From NCBI RefSeq assembly GCF_019097595.1, contig NC_080731.1, positions 12,694,071 through 12,758,070 on the forward strand: a stretch of 64,000 nucleotides of DNA, given 5' to 3'. Both the position numbers and the translations under genes were made by a program. Source of the DNA: Hemibagrus wyckioides. Its lineage: Eukaryota; Chordata; Actinopteri; Siluriformes; Bagridae. The notes under the pieces were generated by a model. The model was not told where the DNA came from, searched no databases, and saw nothing but the letters and a program-made list of their open reading frames with translations. This document shows positions 62,421-64,000 of this stretch, piece after piece. Within the stretch, counting starts at the first letter, position 1; each line of letters starts with the position of its first letter.

Positions 62421-63573
62421 GACAACCAGGTTACATAATCAAAGAAATGGCAAAAATAACATGCAGTTTGAAGCTTTTTTTTACATCACAAAAAAAGTGT
62501 TTGACCCTGCGAGACAAATTTCAAAGGATTTGTGTCAAGTTTGGCAGCTATACCAGTACTGATAGCACTAAATGTGCAAATTTTACTTGGACACTGAAGC
62601 TAAATCTGGTACATTAACATTAACACATTGAGATGTATGTGAGGAATGTTGCTCTTTGTGGGTGTATCCAGAACCCCAAAAAAGCATACACTAAAATAAA
62701 AGGCAGAAATTAGAAATCTGTTATTTGACCTCTTACTGACTTGTTTAAATGTACCACCACCATGACAGCTCAGTTAAGTCTTTTACACAAACGCAACCAA
62801 GCCTAGCTAGCTATTTGTTGAGATCCATTACTTTTAATCAAAGCTTGTGTAGCAGCAAAACACACACTGTCTATCACAGTTCTGATTAGCTTGTTAACGC
62901 CTGCAGTCTGACCTTGGAAACGTTTGCTCTGCTAAATGCCTTCTGATGAGTGGAAAAGAAACAAGAGTCAGGGCTCAGAAATGTGACGCTTGCCAAATGG
63001 TCAGCTTTTCATGATTGTCATGGTGCTCTTCAAACGCTCAGGGGATGTCCATCATGTTGGGAGGATAACAGCGTTAAAGAAGCAAACACAAAGCATGTTT
63101 CAATTGACACGCAATAGAACAATGTTTGTCACAAATATATCAGAGTGATAGCTTTTCAGTTTAGGTCAGTTAACGGTTTTCAAACTCATGATCTGTTCAC
63201 AAGTTATATATTTAGAGCTGATGGGGGATTTTTTTTCCGAGGCTTTATGCTATGCTCTAGCACAGGAGCTTATTTCTTAGGGGGCTTGCTGTCCTAACAT
63301 ATTTAAGTTCAGCCATCAGCAGTGATGAAACACCTGCTGTTGGGGAGAAACAAAGCGCACTAATCCAATATGTATTTCAGACATGTTAAACATCACCTGG
63401 TCCCTAGGCACCAGGCACTGCACGGCCATGGAACTGAAATTTAAAGCATATTTTTCTAATTTGTGCATGGACAATAAATCAAAATTAAGGGGCAGACAGT
63501 GAAATACATTTCAGTGCGAGCTGACAAAAATGCGGCGACAGCGACTGAACCGCATATGTTGCCCTGCTCAGTT

Positions 63574-63611
63574 TGTGTGTGTGTGTGTGTGTGTGCATGT
63601 GTGTGTGTGTA
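63574..63611. repeat. (GT)n microsatellite
   Basis: About 18 GT units with one CA interruption. Confidence 0.93.
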
Positions 63612-64000
63612 GGAGGTGATTTAGAAAGACAGAGCTCTTGTCGCTTTGTACCTGATTGTTTGTATGAAACAATGACATCGAATGATATCTTTGCAGTGTA
63701 AAAATATCACAGAAGCCCATTAGGATTTACTACTTGAGAGACAGTGGTTTCAATGCATCATAAAGTTTAATGCCAGGAAATATGTGCACGTTTGCATTTT
63801 AATGTCCATGGATCAGCCTTCCGCTTAGATGGTAGGTCATTCATACTGTGCTTGGAGTTGTGTTAAAAACTATCAGACTGAACCTTCCTTAGTGGAAAGG
63901 ACCTTGCTCTAATTGTGTCCAATACGCAAAGGAGCTCCTACAGATTTGCTTCCATATCATAAAAAAAATCACCAATATAAAATTACAGGGTTAAAAGGAT

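Overview
The window is vertebrate nuclear DNA, almost certainly from a teleost fish. Evidence for this is GT-AG spliced exons of two vertebrate genes, AT-rich introns, very many dinucleotide microsatellites, Tc1-like transposon relics and teleost-style interspersed repeats. The repeat wording resembles that common in catfish genomes, but genus cannot be fixed from sequence alone. No bacterial genes, CRISPR arrays, tRNA or rRNA genes were recognised.

Region 1 (1 to about 15,990) holds the 3' two thirds of homer1 on the plus strand. Seven exons run from the second half of the EVH1 domain (3921) to the stop codon at 14937, followed by a 3'UTR. Exons 1-2, which encode about the first 54 residues, are not visible and should lie left of the window. 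Retention of the intron after the third visible exon reaches a stop after one codon, a plausible route to a short Homer1a-like protein without the coiled coil.

Region 2 (about 15,990-28,450) is intergenic DNA or the 5' side of lhfpl2. It carries dispersed repeats, a Tc1 relic, a promoter-like stretch with a possible untranslated exon (about 23,090-23,357), and a 2.1-kb tandem array with a 48-bp unit arranged as 96-bp dimers. A 391-codon open frame crosses that array but is explained by the period being a multiple of three.

Region 3 (28,452-33,748) is lhfpl2, a four-pass membrane protein of the LHFPL tetraspan family, complete in two coding exons on the plus strand (221 aa).

Region 4 (about 35,300-64,000) has no recognisable gene. 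It mixes microsatellites with several unique, TAAT-rich, gene-like-composition islands that look like conserved non-coding elements of a developmental gene desert. HOMER1 and LHFPL2 are also linked in human 5q14, where OTP lies further along. A regulatory role toward a neighbouring developmental gene is inference only.

The two genes are not known to act together: homer1 encodes a postsynaptic scaffold and lhfpl2 a tetraspan membrane protein. Their closeness is best read as conserved synteny. No new multi-gene system was found. The most checkable novelties are the 96-bp higher-order array, a near-perfect 27-bp-arm hairpin at 60,600, duplicated desert segments, and the candidate regulatory islands.
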